A DNA stretch of 64,000 bases from Purpureocillium takamizusanense (Eukaryota; Ascomycota; Sordariomycetes; Hypocreales; Ophiocordycipitaceae), in assembly GCF_022605165.1 (NCBI RefSeq), contig NC_063078.1:186001-250000 (forward strand), written 5' to 3'. Shown in pieces: positions 47,732 to 58,979 of the stretch (position 1 is the stretch's first letter; the number at the start of each line of letters is the position of its first letter). The position numbers were made by a program, and so were the translations under genes. The notes under the pieces are model-generated. The model ran no database searches. It had not been told where the DNA came from and was given only the letters and a program-made list of their open reading frames with translations.

Positions 47732-49935
47732 GGTGGATAATGTGCTGTCTTGTGCTGGGTGTGTGTATGAGTGCGTGCGTGTACGTGAGAGTGTGTGTGG
47801 TGGGTAGAAAGAGCCGTTGATGAGCGAAGTCGGGAGGCGGCAGATGGGCTGCGAAATCGGGTCACGGCAAAGAGGTTATATACGTCTCATGCGAAGCCCA
47901 AGACGGCAGGTACGAACGAGATCAGGTCCCAATGGATATTTGGAATAAGGCGCAATGGACGCCGCTAATTTATCATGGGGGAACGCTTGTGCCCCTCCCT
48001 TCCCCTCCCTCCCCTCCGAGTGCCTCGGGGCCGAGAGAGGAGAGGGAGAGAGAGATGGGCCCGCCATTTTGGAGCCGTCCGTGGTAGGGATGCATGGAAG
48101 CACCTCGAGCTTGGGTAGTTCTCAGGTTAATAGGGTACGTAACTTCTTGGTGGTAGGTTATTAGTAGGGTTTTGGTGGGTGGCAGCGGGGTTGGTTGATG
48201 TCACCAGGCGACGGCCACCGGCGGGGTCCTGAGTTGCCGCCGCTGATGAGTGGGCAATGCGGGCGCAGCAGTGTTGGGGGGGTAGGAAGCTTGCTGCAAG
48301 GGGGGGCCGAGATTCGGACCAGGCCGGCGGCGGCGGCGGCGGCGGCGGGCGGCACACATACTGTGTGTGCGTGTGTGTGTGGCTGGCAGTGGCTTGCTCT
48401 GCCATTGACGGCAGGACTTGGTCACGAATGCAAACACGGCGACGCCACAGAGCCGACATTAATTTGGGGGTTTTCAGGGGGGGGGGCGAACGCAATCGAG
48501 CCACTTCTCTACATTTTTCGTCGTCACTTGAGCAGCGCCCGTCTGGCGGCTCGGCTTCGTGAAAGTCCCACGTTAGTACTCCGGACATATAAGTTAGTAC
48601 CTCCTTGTCTGGTAGCTCCCGGACGCACAGTCGTCGTGGACCCTGATGGGCCGACAAAACAAAATCCCAACAGTGTCGTTGCCCCTCCCCTCTCCAAGGG
48701 AAACCTCCTCGGTGAACCCACCGCCGTGACTCGGCCGCAGACACAACGCCGGGCGGCTTCACGCCCGCCGCCCCAACGCCCCTCCCCACCTCGCCGTCCG
48801 GCTCGGATACCGACGCGGAACGCCGTACGCGTTCGACCCGGGCAGTAGCACAAGGACCAAGGACCCCGAGTCGTGGGCGGTGGGTCTTGGGCCGACCCGG
48901 GTGTCGACGTCCCGGCGAAGCGCTCGATCTCTGCTGGTCGCCTAGCTAGTACCACACGTCCGTACCAGGTATGTATTGGGGGCTGGAAAGCTTGTCACTC
49001 CGGCTAGTCGGCGACGCAGACACGCCACAATGATGCGCGGCACTCGAAGAGTCGAAAGTACGAAGGAGCGTGGTGCGGGGTGCCGTCGTGGCCTGACCCT
49101 CCTGCAAAGTCCACCACCAGTGGTGGGCAACCTCTACGAAGTATGCTGGAGTCTAGTCGAGTTCGCCACGGGTACAATATGTCGACGCAAGCGCTTCTGG
49201 GAGGTCCGTCCTGAATTCGAAGCAAGTATTAGGCCAAGATGGCCCGGCGGCGGCGGCGGAAGCTTGGTCATTGCAACGGGATCTACTACCTGTAATCGTG
49301 AGATGCTCGACCGCCCTAGGGTATGTGGAGTGGGTTGAATGCGATGACGCAACGGGACATATTGGCGACCGTGGACGAGTATCAAGTCTGCAAAGGTGTA
49401 GGTTCCGTGTTCCGACATGTTATTAATGAATATTGCGTTTTGGGGAACACGCAGCGAGGCATGTCATGGCATCCCAGTCATGGCATTTGGGGCATCGAAC
49501 CACTTGGGGGCCAGCGGCGGTTTTCAACGACGCACACCGTGGGTCGGTCAACGACGGCAACGCAAGGCCCTGGCATAGACAGATAGACCCAAGGGCCGGG
49601 TGGTCGCCGACATGGCACAACGTCTACGCGTCACAAGCATGCATCCGTCCAGCCGCAAGGTAGCAACTAACTAGGTGTACATACGTATGTAGCCACGCCA
49701 TCTGAATCAAACCAATATTAAGCTGCAAGCTGGGCGTGGTAGTTACGTCGATCGTCCCTGCCTTGAAGCTTGCACTGACCCCACCTCAGATGCAACATCA
49801 ACCATCAATCCCCATCGTCAGCTGGTCCTGGGAATTCAACATCGCGACTCCTCTCTTCTTGCCCGCACTTTCGACTCCGTATTGCATATCCCAGCAGCTG
49901 AGCCCCCCTCCCGTCTGGATGGCGAGCGGAGCACG
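47732..49935. other. Divergent upstream region, peroxiredoxin to Zn2Cys6 gene
   Basis: About 2.2 kb. It contains GTGT tracts (about 47755-47800), a CGG tract (48327-48349) and several G runs. The open frames look like composition artefacts. No gene supported. Confidence 0.55.
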
Positions 49936-51600
49936 ATGCCTCGCAAAGGCGTCTCCAAGGCCAGGACCGGCTGCCTGACCTGCAAGTATGTCATGTCCGT
50001 CTCTTCCGAACGAACGAAACAGCCGCCGCATGCGCTTGAGCGAGCATGCTTGCTTTGCTCTCGCCGACCTTCATACTACCCTACCTACGTAATAACACCA
50101 CGCTTTGGCAGGGCTCGCAAGGTCAAATGCGACGAGGGCCGTCCCGGGTGCATGCGGTGCCAGAGTGCTGGAAAGAAGTGCCAGGGGTATCAGCCCCCGC
50201 CTGTTGGCTATTTCACCTGGGACGAGCTGCTCTCCACCACACGGCCCCGTCCAGCCCTGGCCGCTGTGCCCGAGGCCAGCTCGCTCGAGCTCCGAGGCAT
50301 GTCATTCTACCGCCACGTCGTGGCCCCGTCCGTTGGCGGACCCGTCAAGAGCACCTTTTGGACCAAGACGGTGGCCGAGGTGTTGCACCGGGAGCCTGCT
50401 GCGCGGCATGCCATCCAGGCCATCAGCGCTCTCTACGAACACAGCAGCCTCGGCCTCAGCGACGGACCTACCGTCCCGTACGAGGACGGCCGACGTGCCG
50501 TTACACACTACAATGCCGCCATCCGGCACCTTGTCTCGCCGGCGGGGCCAAGCTCCAAGGACACGGTAATGCTTGTTTGCATACTCTTCATCTACATCGA
50601 GTTCATGCGAGGCGACAACGAGAGCGCCACGACTCATATACGGCACGGCATTACGCTGCTCAACTCATGCGCCGTCAGGGATGACATTGCCCGCGCCTTT
50701 CTCCACCTCAGCATTTTCCCTTACTTTTTCTCCGACGGCGTCACCGACTTCCCGCTCCCGCGAGAGGTGCTTTGCGGTCCTTGCCCTGCGAGCTTTGACT
50801 TGAGCGACGCGCACGTCTGGCTCGATCCGCTGTTGCTGCGAACCGTCCGGCTGACGCGCATGGCCAATCAGCACCGCTATGGCATGCCTGAGCTGCAAAG
50901 CCTCGAGAAAGTTGTGCAAGCCATATCAGCCCTCGACGCAGATCTCGACGCGTGGTGGTCTGCCTTTGTTCCGCTGCAGCACCAGTGGCGAGAAGACGAT
51001 CAGCACCGGACAACCCTGCTCCTCTTGGAAGCGCGGTGGCTTCACGCCAAGATGCGAGTTGCGACGCAGCTCGATGTCTCCGAGGCCGTCTGGGACTTCC
51101 AGCTGGATCGGTTTCGTCGCGTCGTTGACATCGCCCGGCAGGCACGAGCGGCCGAGAAGCTGCGCGACTGGGCGAGCCGGAAGTTTGCGTTTGTCATGGG
51201 CTTCTGCCCGCTCCTCTTCTGGGTCGCACACAAGTGCCGCTTCCTCAGACTCCGCGTCTCCGCGCTAGCCCTGTTTGAGACGCTCTGTTGGGCACGCGAG
51301 GCGGCCTGGGATCGTGCCATGTTGCACGGCCTTGCGAAGACGATAATCGAGGTCGAGCACGGCATCGAGCTGACGCCCGACAAGGTCAGAGAGCTGTCGG
51401 CGGATGTTGGCCGCCACAACGATGACGACCTGGCACTGCCGGCTGACGGCCGGCGTGTAGGGCTAGCTTTCATGCGGGGCGACGTGGAACTTTCAACAGC
51501 TCAAGACGGTAGGCTAATAGGTCGCCGGAAGGTTTGCCTGTACTTACATAGCGCAACCGGTGCCGTGGAGCCTCGCGAGTGTTGGATGGAACTGGGATGA
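49936..51600 (+). CDS. Zn2Cys6 transcription factor with fungal-specific C-terminal domain
   Basis: A zinc-cluster DNA-binding regulator. Exons 49936-49985 and 50112-51600 encode 512 residues. The binuclear cluster is complete: Cys13, 16, 23, 30, 33 and 40 in TGCLTCKARKVKCDEGRPGC plus MRCQSAGKKC, with the intron inside the cluster after the second cysteine, a common intron place in this family. The helical remainder (LRGMSFYRHVVAPSVGG, DTVMLVCILFIYIEFMRGD, HIRHGITLLNS) matches the Fungal_trans_2-type domain found in many regulators of metabolism. The target is unknown; no enzyme cluster surrounds it. A second, shorter zinc-cluster gene follows on the same strand. Confidence 0.92.
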   Translation: MPRKGVSKARTGCLTCKYVMSVSSERTKQPPHALERACLLCSRRPSYYPTYVITPRFGRARKVKCDEGRPGCMRCQSAGKKCQGYQPPPVGYFTWDELLSTTRPRPALAAVPEASSLELRGMSFYRHVVAPSVGGPVKSTFWTKTVAEVLHREPAARHAIQAISALYEHSSLGLSDGPTVPYEDGRRAVTHYNAAIRHLVSPAGPSSKDTVMLVCILFIYIEFMRGDNESATTHIRHGITLLNSCAVRDDIARAFLHLSIFPYFFSDGVTDFPLPREVLCGPCPASFDLSDAHVWLDPLLLRTVRLTRMANQHRYGMPELQSLEKVVQAISALDADLDAWWSAFVPLQHQWREDDQHRTTLLLLEARWLHAKMRVATQLDVSEAVWDFQLDRFRRVVDIARQARAAEKLRDWASRKFAFVMGFCPLLFWVAHKCRFLRLRVSALALFETLCWAREAAWDRAMLHGLAKTIIEVEHGIELTPDKVRELSADVGRHNDDDLALPADGRRVGLAFMRGDVELSTAQDGRLIGRRKVCLYLHSATGAVEPRECWMELG

Positions 51601-52484
51601 ACGTTGCCGAGTGGTCGACGGGATGATACGTTACGATTCGCCGTCGTCAGACAGACTCTGCGTGCAGAGTAACACAGGGAGACGCGCCGTATACTAACGA
51701 CAAGGAAATGCGACGACCGGGCAGCGAACAGGCTGCGCTGCTGCACCGCACGCCGCCATGGTCCAGCTTGTCGGACAATCGGCCGCGCGGGCTTCTTAAC
51801 GGCGACCGGGACGCTGGGTCGGTCCGTCTGGGACCCTGATGCTGCAGAATCGACCCACACAGCTTCCTTTGTGTCTCCCTCCCCCAACCCGTCGATCCCC
51901 CATGCCGGCCCGTTGCGACGGTTCAGCCCTGCTGGCTCACCTCGCACCGGAAAAGGTCCCACGGGTGTGCATGGCACCCCCAGCATCACTCGGCTTCGCC
52001 CGACGAGAGAGTAAGCCCAGGGTCTCAGCATGGCCCTGCAATGCTACTTCGTAAAAGCCAATGGCGCCGCAGCCCCTCCCCCAGAGCGTCCTCTGCCGGG
52101 ACTTCTGCGTAGCACAAGCTGTCTTTGCGGCACAGAGGCACGGCGGATTGGACGCCGTCCAAGGCGCTGACAAGCCAGCCAGCCAGCCTCATGAGGTCGG
52201 TCGCCTTATTGAGGCTTTCTGCGCCATGGAGCGCCGGTAGGAGACTGCGCCTATATAAGGCGACTGCTTGCGATGAGCGATGACGAATTTCCCCAGCAAA
52301 GTCTCGAGGACTCATGGTCGATTTGCAAGCCAAGGGCGGGATATTTTGCGCGTCGTCGTATACGACAGAGCATACGAGTGAACAGATAAACCACGGCAGC
52401 AGACGGCCGCCGCGAATTTTGTACCGTCAAGACGTGGCGCCCCCCGCTCACCCGACTGTAGACGGCGCGACCTCTGAGCGAGCA
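51601..52484. promoter_or_regulatory. Upstream region of the second zinc-cluster gene, with TATA box and small upstream frame
   Basis: About 880 bp. TATATAAG lies at 52252-52259. An ATG at 52273 opens a 38-codon frame beginning MSDDEFPQQSLEDSW that ends at 52389. An ATG at 52314 is in frame with the zinc-cluster protein and would add 57 residues. Which start is used depends on the transcription start site. Confidence 0.45.
52252..52259 (+). promoter_or_regulatory. TATA box
   Basis: TATATAAG in GC-rich DNA, about 62 bp before the possible start at 52314 and 233 bp before the start at 52485. Confidence 0.5.
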
Positions 52485-53389
52485 ATGTTCGGGACGTGGA
52501 AGTATGACCCGGAGACGGACCAGATGAGGAACCTGCGGCGCGCCTACGATCCCATCACGGCACGGTCGTGGCAGCACCAGGCGTGCAACCGTTGCCATGA
52601 GAAAAAGGTGCGCGGCCCTTGCACTCATCCTCAGCCGCCACAACTTGCATGCATGCTCGCGTGCTCGGCCAAGTTTATTAGCTGACAAATGACGTGCAGC
52701 TCAGGTGCAGCGGCCGCAGAGCCGGATGTGACAGGTGCACCATCAGCGGCTCCGTCTGCGCATATGACCGCTCCGGAGGGAGTCTGAGGGCAAGCGGCGG
52801 CGTCGGCGGCGTCGGCAGCAGAAAGGGAGCTAACGCTCGGGTGCCATCATCATCATTTTCGTCATTTTCCTTGGCCTTGCCGTCAGGCGCGGGTAAGGTG
52901 AGGGCACGGAACGGCTCCGCGTCCGAGGCCCGCTGCGGCACCGTCTCTGCGCTGTATGCCGCGGCAGCGGCGGAGGCGGCAGCGGCGTTGGCGCAGCAGC
53001 GGTCATCGCCGCCAACCAAGGAGCCAGCATCCAGAGCGGCATGTCGGCAGGTGGACTTTGCGACGGGCAGCGGCAACGGACTGCAGATGGACCCTGGCGG
53101 CGGCGATCCCGGCCAGAGACAGAGGCAGCAGGTGACCATGGGGGGTTTTGGCAGTGCCTGTTTCTGCGGCCTTTGCTGCAACGGGTGCGCGTGGATCGCG
53201 GCCGTGGACCCCGGCGCGAGCATGACGGCGGCGGCGGCGGCGGCGGCGCCCGAACTGGTTTCCGGCTGGGAGGCAGCATCGTTCGGCGGTAACCACCAAC
53301 AACAGCTCTACAACTCGGCATGTGGTGTCGCCGTCGGCAGACACGCCATACATGCGGACCAGGGCTACCTGTGGAGGCAGAGCCGGTGA
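52485..53389 (+). CDS. Short Zn2Cys6 protein without a recognisable activation or middle-homology domain
   Basis: Exons 52485-52607 and 52700-53389 encode 270 residues; starting at 52314 instead gives 327. The cluster ACNRCHEKKLRCSGRRAGCD plus RCTISGSVC has perfect C-x2-C-x6-C-x6-C-x2-C-x6-C spacing, and the intron (52608-52699) lies inside it after HEKK. The rest is low complexity: Ser/Gly-rich, an Ala-rich segment, then a cysteine patch (FGSACFCGLCCNGCAW) and a Gly/Gln-rich end. No fungal-specific regulatory domain is visible. It may be a minimal DNA-binding regulator or a competitor of a larger factor; both are guesses. It lies 0.9 kb downstream of another zinc-cluster gene on the same strand. 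Confidence 0.72.
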
Positions 53390-53714
53390 GATCGGTCATT
53401 GGGGTGGGAAATAATAAGGCCAACTCCCCGACAAAAAGGTAGACAAGACGAGTCATGATTTACATGAGACTCCCCAGGAGCAGACTGATCACGCGGCGGT
53501 ATCTAAAAGACACGTTGAGAAATGGGTCTTGTACGTTCTTCGGCAGGCTGCAGCTTTTGGCTCAAATTTCTTAGTCTTTTGTCATTAGCCCCTTGGGGGC
53601 TGGCTATCTCCGGGGTGGTAGTAGTCATTGGGACCCTCAATAAAACGAAAACGTCAAAAAAACCCGAGACGCCAGTCCACATGCCATTTTCCGATTGAAG
53701 AGAGGGCCACACTC
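53390..53714. other. Convergent spacer
   Basis: 325 bp between the short zinc-cluster gene and the eS4 gene, likely both 3' untranslated regions. Confidence 0.65.
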
Positions 53715-54907
53715 TTAGTGGGAGGTGGTGTAGGCACGGCGGCGGTCGCGCTCCTCGGCGATGGTGAGCTTGACGCCCTTGCCCTTGGGCAGGGAGATCC
53801 AGGGCTTGTCCTGGCCGATGACGAAGACGTTGCTCTCACGGGTAGCGAAGCTGTTGTCGATGGCGTCCTTGATGTGGACGATGTTGAAGCCACCGTCATG
53901 GCGCTCGCGGTGGGTGATGACACCGACACGGCCCATGTTGCGACCACCAGTGACCATGGCGACGGCGCCAGTGTCGAACTTGATGAAGTCGGAGATCTTG
54001 CCGGTGCTCAGGTCAATCTTGACAGTGTCGTTGACCTTGATGGCGGGATCAGGGTAGCGGATGCTGCAGGCCAAAAAAGGGCGGGTTAGCGACCAGGTGG
54101 AGCAACGAGGGGGATACATTACAGCCGTCGGAGAGCAACGCTTCCGTGGATTTCTAATGAGCGTTCTTCCGTCGTCGGGGTGAGCGACTGGGGAAGCGCC
54201 GGGGCAAAAATCTACCAAAGCTTGATCCAACGGCTGAATGATGTCTGACAGAACTCACGTTCTCGCATCGTGCGTGACCAAGAATGGGATTCCACCGCGG
54301 CCGAGCTGGACGCGCTTGACCTTGCCGAGCTTGTACTCGGCCTCCTCGGCCTGGATGCGGTGGACGGTGAAGCGGCCCTTGGTGTCGTAGACGAGGCGGA
54401 AGTTCTCGCCCGTCTTGTCGATGGTGATGACGTCCATGAAGCCGGCCGGGTACGTCATGTCGGTGCGGACCTTGCCGTCGACCTTGACCAGGCGCTGCAT
54501 GAGGATGGCCTTGGTCTCGCGGTAGTTGAGCGCGTACTTGAGGCGGTTGCGGATGAAGACGATGAGCGGCATGCAGTCGCGGAGCTTGTGCGGACCAGCC
54601 GACGGCTTGGGCGCGTACACGCCGGACAGCTTGTCCAGCAGCCAGTGCGACGGCGCGCTGAGGCGCTTCTGGTGCTTCTTGCTGTAGGAGGGAGCGAGGT
54701 CAGCACAATCCGTTCCCCATCATTTCCCATCGAGTCCTCGTCCTCGATTGCTCCGACGTCCAACCTCTCCCGAGAACCAAAAAAGACCGTCGCGGGTCGA
54801 TAAGACTTTGTATATATTGCTTCTCGGGAGGGTTCCTTCGCCGCACGTGGGCGTCTTGAGGAGGGGATGCTGATTGCTATGGTGTGTACTCACATTCCTC
54901 GGGCCAT
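53715..54907 (-). CDS. RPS4: 40S ribosomal protein eS4
   Basis: Structural protein of the small ribosomal subunit. Exons on the minus strand: 54907-54894 (14 nt), 54681-54259 and 54063-53715, giving 261 residues, the same length as the yeast protein. It begins [20 protein letters not shown] and contains the S4-like RNA-binding and KOW-type segments ([40 protein letters not shown]), ending RRRAYTTSH. The first exon encodes fewer than five residues; its GTGAGT donor and the acceptor at 54682 rebuild ARGIKKH. The introns are long for this window (212 and 195 bp). I looked for C/D snoRNA boxes in them and found no convincing pair. Confidence 0.96.
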
Positions 54908-55715
54908 GGTGACGACTGGCTGTTGTGCTGGTGGTGATGAGGAAAAGACAAGACGAGTGCCGGCGGAGCGTGGATCAAGGTGGTGCTGAAAACGCTGGAC
55001 CACACAAGTTTTTTTTCTCCTGCCCGCGCTGCCCTCGTTTAGCGCCAGTCGTCCAGGGGCTTCATGCCCTACCCGCACCACAGGTGGAGACGCGACCGGA
55101 AAATCATTAGCTCTCTTTGTCAGGTGCATAATCACGTGATGTCATACACGTGACCTGACAACTCGGGACTACCCGGTCACACAATCTTCACATGCAAATC
55201 CATCAAGGGCCTTGGCGATCCCACACACCTGGACCTCATACTTCACGCTCCACTACAAGGGTCTCAAGGCCACTTTCACATGTCCGTCGTTGTTCCCCCC
55301 TAACCCAGAACTCGATCCTGGCGTCACGACGTACTTTTCTGGCCAGACGATCGTGCTATTCTTGGACCACTTGCCCGTGCAAGTGGCAGGCATGTGCTTG
55401 TGACGTCTCCTTTTCGGCTCCCAAATTGTGCAATTACATTCTTATCAAAGTGGTATCTATGCGAGCGTATCGCTCGTCTTCCTAGAAAGCACAGGCTCGC
55501 TCCGGCAGAATTTCACCGAGGTATCCATAATCAAAGTCGTTGCACATACGCGGCCGAACCTTGTGGTTCCGCGAGTCCCGTCGCATCTTGCGCCATGTCG
55601 CACCAACCCACTTTCCTCGTTCCAATTCCGATCCCAACTCCGGTCCCAGAATCATTATGCAGTGCCCCGCGAAAGGCGCTTGTTTAAGGTTGCAGTTGCC
55701 ATGTTCTCGTATCAC
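54908..55715. promoter_or_regulatory. Promoter of eS4 with two CACGTG boxes
   Basis: About 800 bp separates the eS4 start from the end of the next minus-strand gene. Two CACGTG hexamers (55133-55138 and 55147-55152), starts 14 bp apart, lie 226-245 bp upstream of the eS4 start. A CTAACCC word near 55301 resembles half a telomeric repeat. The rest is unremarkable. Confidence 0.45.
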
Positions 55716-57395
55716 CTAACATTTGACAGGGTGAGGGCCGTGTCTGTCCCTCCGATGATCCACCGCAAACGCAGACGGCGATGAAGGGCCTGACATGCCA
55801 TCGTAGCCTTGCCGCGTAGGCAGTTGAGCCAGCCGTGAGTCGTCGAGTAACAGGCGAGAGATGTCCATCTCACCGCCCATGAAGTGAGGTGTGCTCTCGC
55901 CAAATTCAAAGCTGTGAGGCGGGTGCATGTAGTTTGCTGAGTCCAGCATTTGGATCGGCCACGAATGCAGCTCGTCTTTTGCATGACCGTAGCTGGCTCG
56001 AAGACCGCCAGACGCGCCTTTTGACCGCCTCAATGAGTCATCAATCGACATGGTAATAGACGGCTCCATAGTGTCATTGCCCCTAGCGTCGTCCTTGGCT
56101 TGGAAAGTCCCCTTTTCGATGCGCTGGTAGACTCCGGGGTACTTGTTGCGCACACGGTCGCGCAAGTCAGTCGGCTGCCTACTGGAAAGGTGGAAGCGAG
56201 AGTCTCGCTGGATCTTGGTCCAGGCCGGGCCGTAGATATCCAGGCCCTCTAGAATTTCCCGGTCGTCTTGCTCCGTAAAAGGGCGTCTCTCACGCCTCAG
56301 AGACTTTTTAAACGGACCGTGGATTCCCAGCTCAGCGAGATCCTCGAGCTTCTTACGATGCGCTCGGCTCTTCTTCTGCTTGGGAGGCGCCGAAGAGTCT
56401 GGGCTAGATGCCGGGTCCTGAGGCGAGGGACTGTCCTCGATGAGGATGTTCTCCGAGTGGATACCCTTTTTGGCCCTTGGTTTCGGGTCGCGCGAGCAGG
56501 GGGGCGGAGAGTTCGGCTGGGAGGAGCTCTTGGACGGGCCCCGAAGCTCGACGGGGCAGCAGGTTCTAAACCTGTCCTTGAGATCTCCAGCGGTTCGGTC
56601 GTTGAAGGTGAAATCCGGGTCTTCAAGAATCGTGGTCCACTTTCCGACACCGTGACGGTTCACGCCGAGGAGAAGATGCTTTGTCTCCTCTTCGGACCAT
56701 TTCCGCCTGGGCTTTGCGGCTCGTTTCCTCGCCTTGCCGGCGGCGGTCTTGTCGGCTTCGGGAGACGAAGCCACATTGTTGCTGTCTGCGGCGCTGCGGC
56801 CAAAGTCGGGCAGCATCTTGACTTGGCTCGCCTCGTTGTCGCTGAAGGAGGTCGAGGCTATCGGAGGGAAAAGGGCGGCGTGAGGGGGCGGCTCGTGTAA
56901 GCCGTTGATGATGGGCGGCATGGCCAGCGACTGCTGGGCCGATTTTTGCTTCTTCATGGGCTGCGGAAGCTGGACAAAGTCGTCCTTGGCGTTGATATTC
57001 CGAGGCCGCTTCTTGGTGTAGGAGTCGTCTGAAGTCTCTGCGGCGTCGTTGAGGATCTTGGAGTGGGAGTAGGACGACGACCCCTCGTGGGCATCGGACT
57101 CGCCTAGGAGCATACGGAGGGGATGGGACGACGCGCCAGACGGGCGGCCGTCCCATCGAGCGTCGTCCTTGCGATAGGATGGGGTCACATCGTCGCTCGA
57201 GGGGAAGCCGGCAGAGCCAAAGACGGCTCCGTCGGTCCCATATCGGTGAGCAGCATCCGGCTCGATAGGCGGGAGAGGCCGGTCGGACGAGGTTGGCAGT
57301 GGCAGAGCGTAGAGGGGCGGGAGGTCCGCGTGCTGGATCTGAGGCGTCGTGGACCCATTTAGCAGATGGATGAGGCGTGGCTCGATAGTAGCCAT
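55716..57395 (-). CDS. Double-Myb protein of the Teb1/Tay1 type (TTAGGG-repeat binding)
   Basis: One exon, 559 residues. Two Myb domains lie far apart. The first (residues about 229-281, RRKWSEEETKHLLLGVNRHG) ends in the telobox-like helix GDLKDRFRTCCP. The second (about 370-421, RRPFTEQDDREILEGLDIYG) ends TDLRDRVRNKYPGVYQ. This architecture, with the LKD/LRD-R recognition helix, is that of fission yeast Teb1 and Yarrowia Tay1, which bind telomere-like TTAGGG/AACCCT sequence and act at promoters and telomeres. The flanking regions are disordered, with a basic segment (KARKRAAKPRRK) next to the first Myb that may serve nuclear import. An extra exon near the C-terminus cannot be excluded. The assignment is by motif recognition; no search was run. 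Confidence 0.85.
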   Translation of the reverse strand: MATIEPRLIHLLNGSTTPQIQHADLPPLYALPLPTSSDRPLPPIEPDAAHRYGTDGAVFGSAGFPSSDDVTPSYRKDDARWDGRPSGASSHPLRMLLGESDAHEGSSSYSHSKILNDAAETSDDSYTKKRPRNINAKDDFVQLPQPMKKQKSAQQSLAMPPIINGLHEPPPHAALFPPIASTSFSDNEASQVKMLPDFGRSAADSNNVASSPEADKTAAGKARKRAAKPRRKWSEEETKHLLLGVNRHGVGKWTTILEDPDFTFNDRTAGDLKDRFRTCCPVELRGPSKSSSQPNSPPPCSRDPKPRAKKGIHSENILIEDSPSPQDPASSPDSSAPPKQKKSRAHRKKLEDLAELGIHGPFKKSLRRERRPFTEQDDREILEGLDIYGPAWTKIQRDSRFHLSSRQPTDLRDRVRNKYPGVYQRIEKGTFQAKDDARGNDTMEPSITMSIDDSLRRSKGASGGLRASYGHAKDELHSWPIQMLDSANYMHPPHSFEFGESTPHFMGGEMDISRLLLDDSRLAQLPTRQGYDGMSGPSSPSAFAVDHRRDRHGPHPVKC

Positions 57396-58979
57396 CTTGG
57401 GCGAGTCGTGGACGCGAGGTGCTGGCGCATCGGACGCAAGTCAAGTCGAGGACGAGACAAGGGCAAGACGAGAGAGACGAGGCGAGGAGGAGCAGCTCGA
57501 CTTGATATCAAGACGGACGATGAGAGAAGCGAGGGACATGGGAAGGGCGGAAGCGCAGCGGGATGGAGCTCGACATGTCCTCGGGACTCGAAGTGGGTTT
57601 AATAGCATTGGCGTGGGCGGCGAGTACGGACATTGAAAGCGAACGAGTGCCGAGTCGGTCGTGTCATCCAACCATCGGGGTGTGCAGAGTGCGTGCTGTG
57701 CTGCTGGTGCTCGGTGCAGTGCCGGGTTGCGCTGGTGGAGTCAGTCGACTTGGATCCTTGGCCGGCCTTGCCTTGCGGCATCGAGCGAGGCGTGCGTGGA
57801 GCAACGGGCGTCCATGAATGAGGTCAGGGACGGGAGGTGGAGGAGCGAGTGTTGCGTGCCGGAGCCGGCAGACAACGTGTGCATCCGTTGCCGTTCGTAC
57901 CTACGCAGCGGCTTTGGGTGGGCGCCGCCCGTGCCAGCGAGCGGGTTTCGCCTGCACCCAGTGGAGGTACGATTTCACGTGCAATTCGAGAGTCACATGG
58001 GGGGTTCTGGAAGGGGGGGGGGGCGTGGGGCTACAGTGGGAGGCACTCAGTACGAGGCTGTGAAGGTGGTTGCCCACAGCGCTGGACGGGAGGTTCGACG
58101 ACGTCCAGGGCACCTGCACCCACCCAAAGCCACCTACCCTTCCCAGCGGTGGGTAGAGTGAGTTTTGGGAGCCGGGCCCTGCCAGCCCAGCCTGGCGCCA
58201 CCACTGCCAGAACTGCCAGGTGCCCTACTGGGGCCCGCCCGCGAACACACCACCTGCACGCCACCTGCCCGCCTGTGTAACTGCCCACCCGCGGGCTCTG
58301 CTGGAGGAAGTGCGCTGGACAAGTACTAAGGTGTCCGGTGCCGTGCCTTTGGTATGTACTAAGGTTAGTACTAGGTAGTACCTAGTAGGTACTAGGCGGT
58401 AGTTAGAGGGCCTACGGAATCAGCACATTCCGCCGGCGGGCGCATCCATCCCGCCCATCCACCACTGCATTCAAGGGTCAGGCAAGGTAAGTATCCCGTC
58501 GCTGCGTCAACTGCCATCGCCAATCACCCATCATCTACTCGGTAGTAGCCGGGAGCCTATCACGAGCCTCATCCTCATCAAACTGCATCGACACGGGACG
58601 CCTGCCAATCCGGCAGGCACCCCACGGGCCTCCCTCTGCTGCAGCGCGCGCGGCACATGTAACACTGGAAGAGAAAGACACGGAGCCGGGGATTGAGTCT
58701 GCCACGAACCTCCGGCCCCGGTCGCTGCGACTACGACACACCAGGGTAGCTTCGGCCGTGGTCCCTCTTTTCAGACCTCACCCGCCGAGCCCCTCGAACT
58801 CTAGGCATTGACGGTCGAAAACGGCCCCTCTCACCCCCTTGCGACGTCGTGCCACCGTTACGAAGGAATCAGCCCGTCTGTGCTCTCCTCTGCACGAGTT
58901 TGACGGTCACTGTGCGCGTGCCTTCGCGGGGCTCTCCGACACGTACCCAAGCACGCGACGCAACGCGAGGCAAAGAGCC
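57396..58979. other. Divergent upstream region, Teb1-like gene to DUF7704 gene
   Basis: About 1.6 kb. An 11-G run is at 58013-58023. At 58320-58410 there is a dense patch of AGTACTAAGG/TAGTACCTAGTAGG words in both orientations. No gene seen. Confidence 0.6.
58320..58410. repeat. Dense patch of AGTACTAAGG / TAGTACCTAGTA words
   Basis: About 90 bp made largely of overlapping direct and inverted copies of GTACTA, CTAAGG and CTAGTA. The same vocabulary recurs at 16.6-17.8 kb and near 24.4 kb. Confidence 0.6.

Noticed and set aside
53715..54907. Intronic C/D snoRNA in the eS4 introns
   Set aside because: Isolated ATGATG and CTGA words occur, but not in the required order and spacing with terminal pairing.
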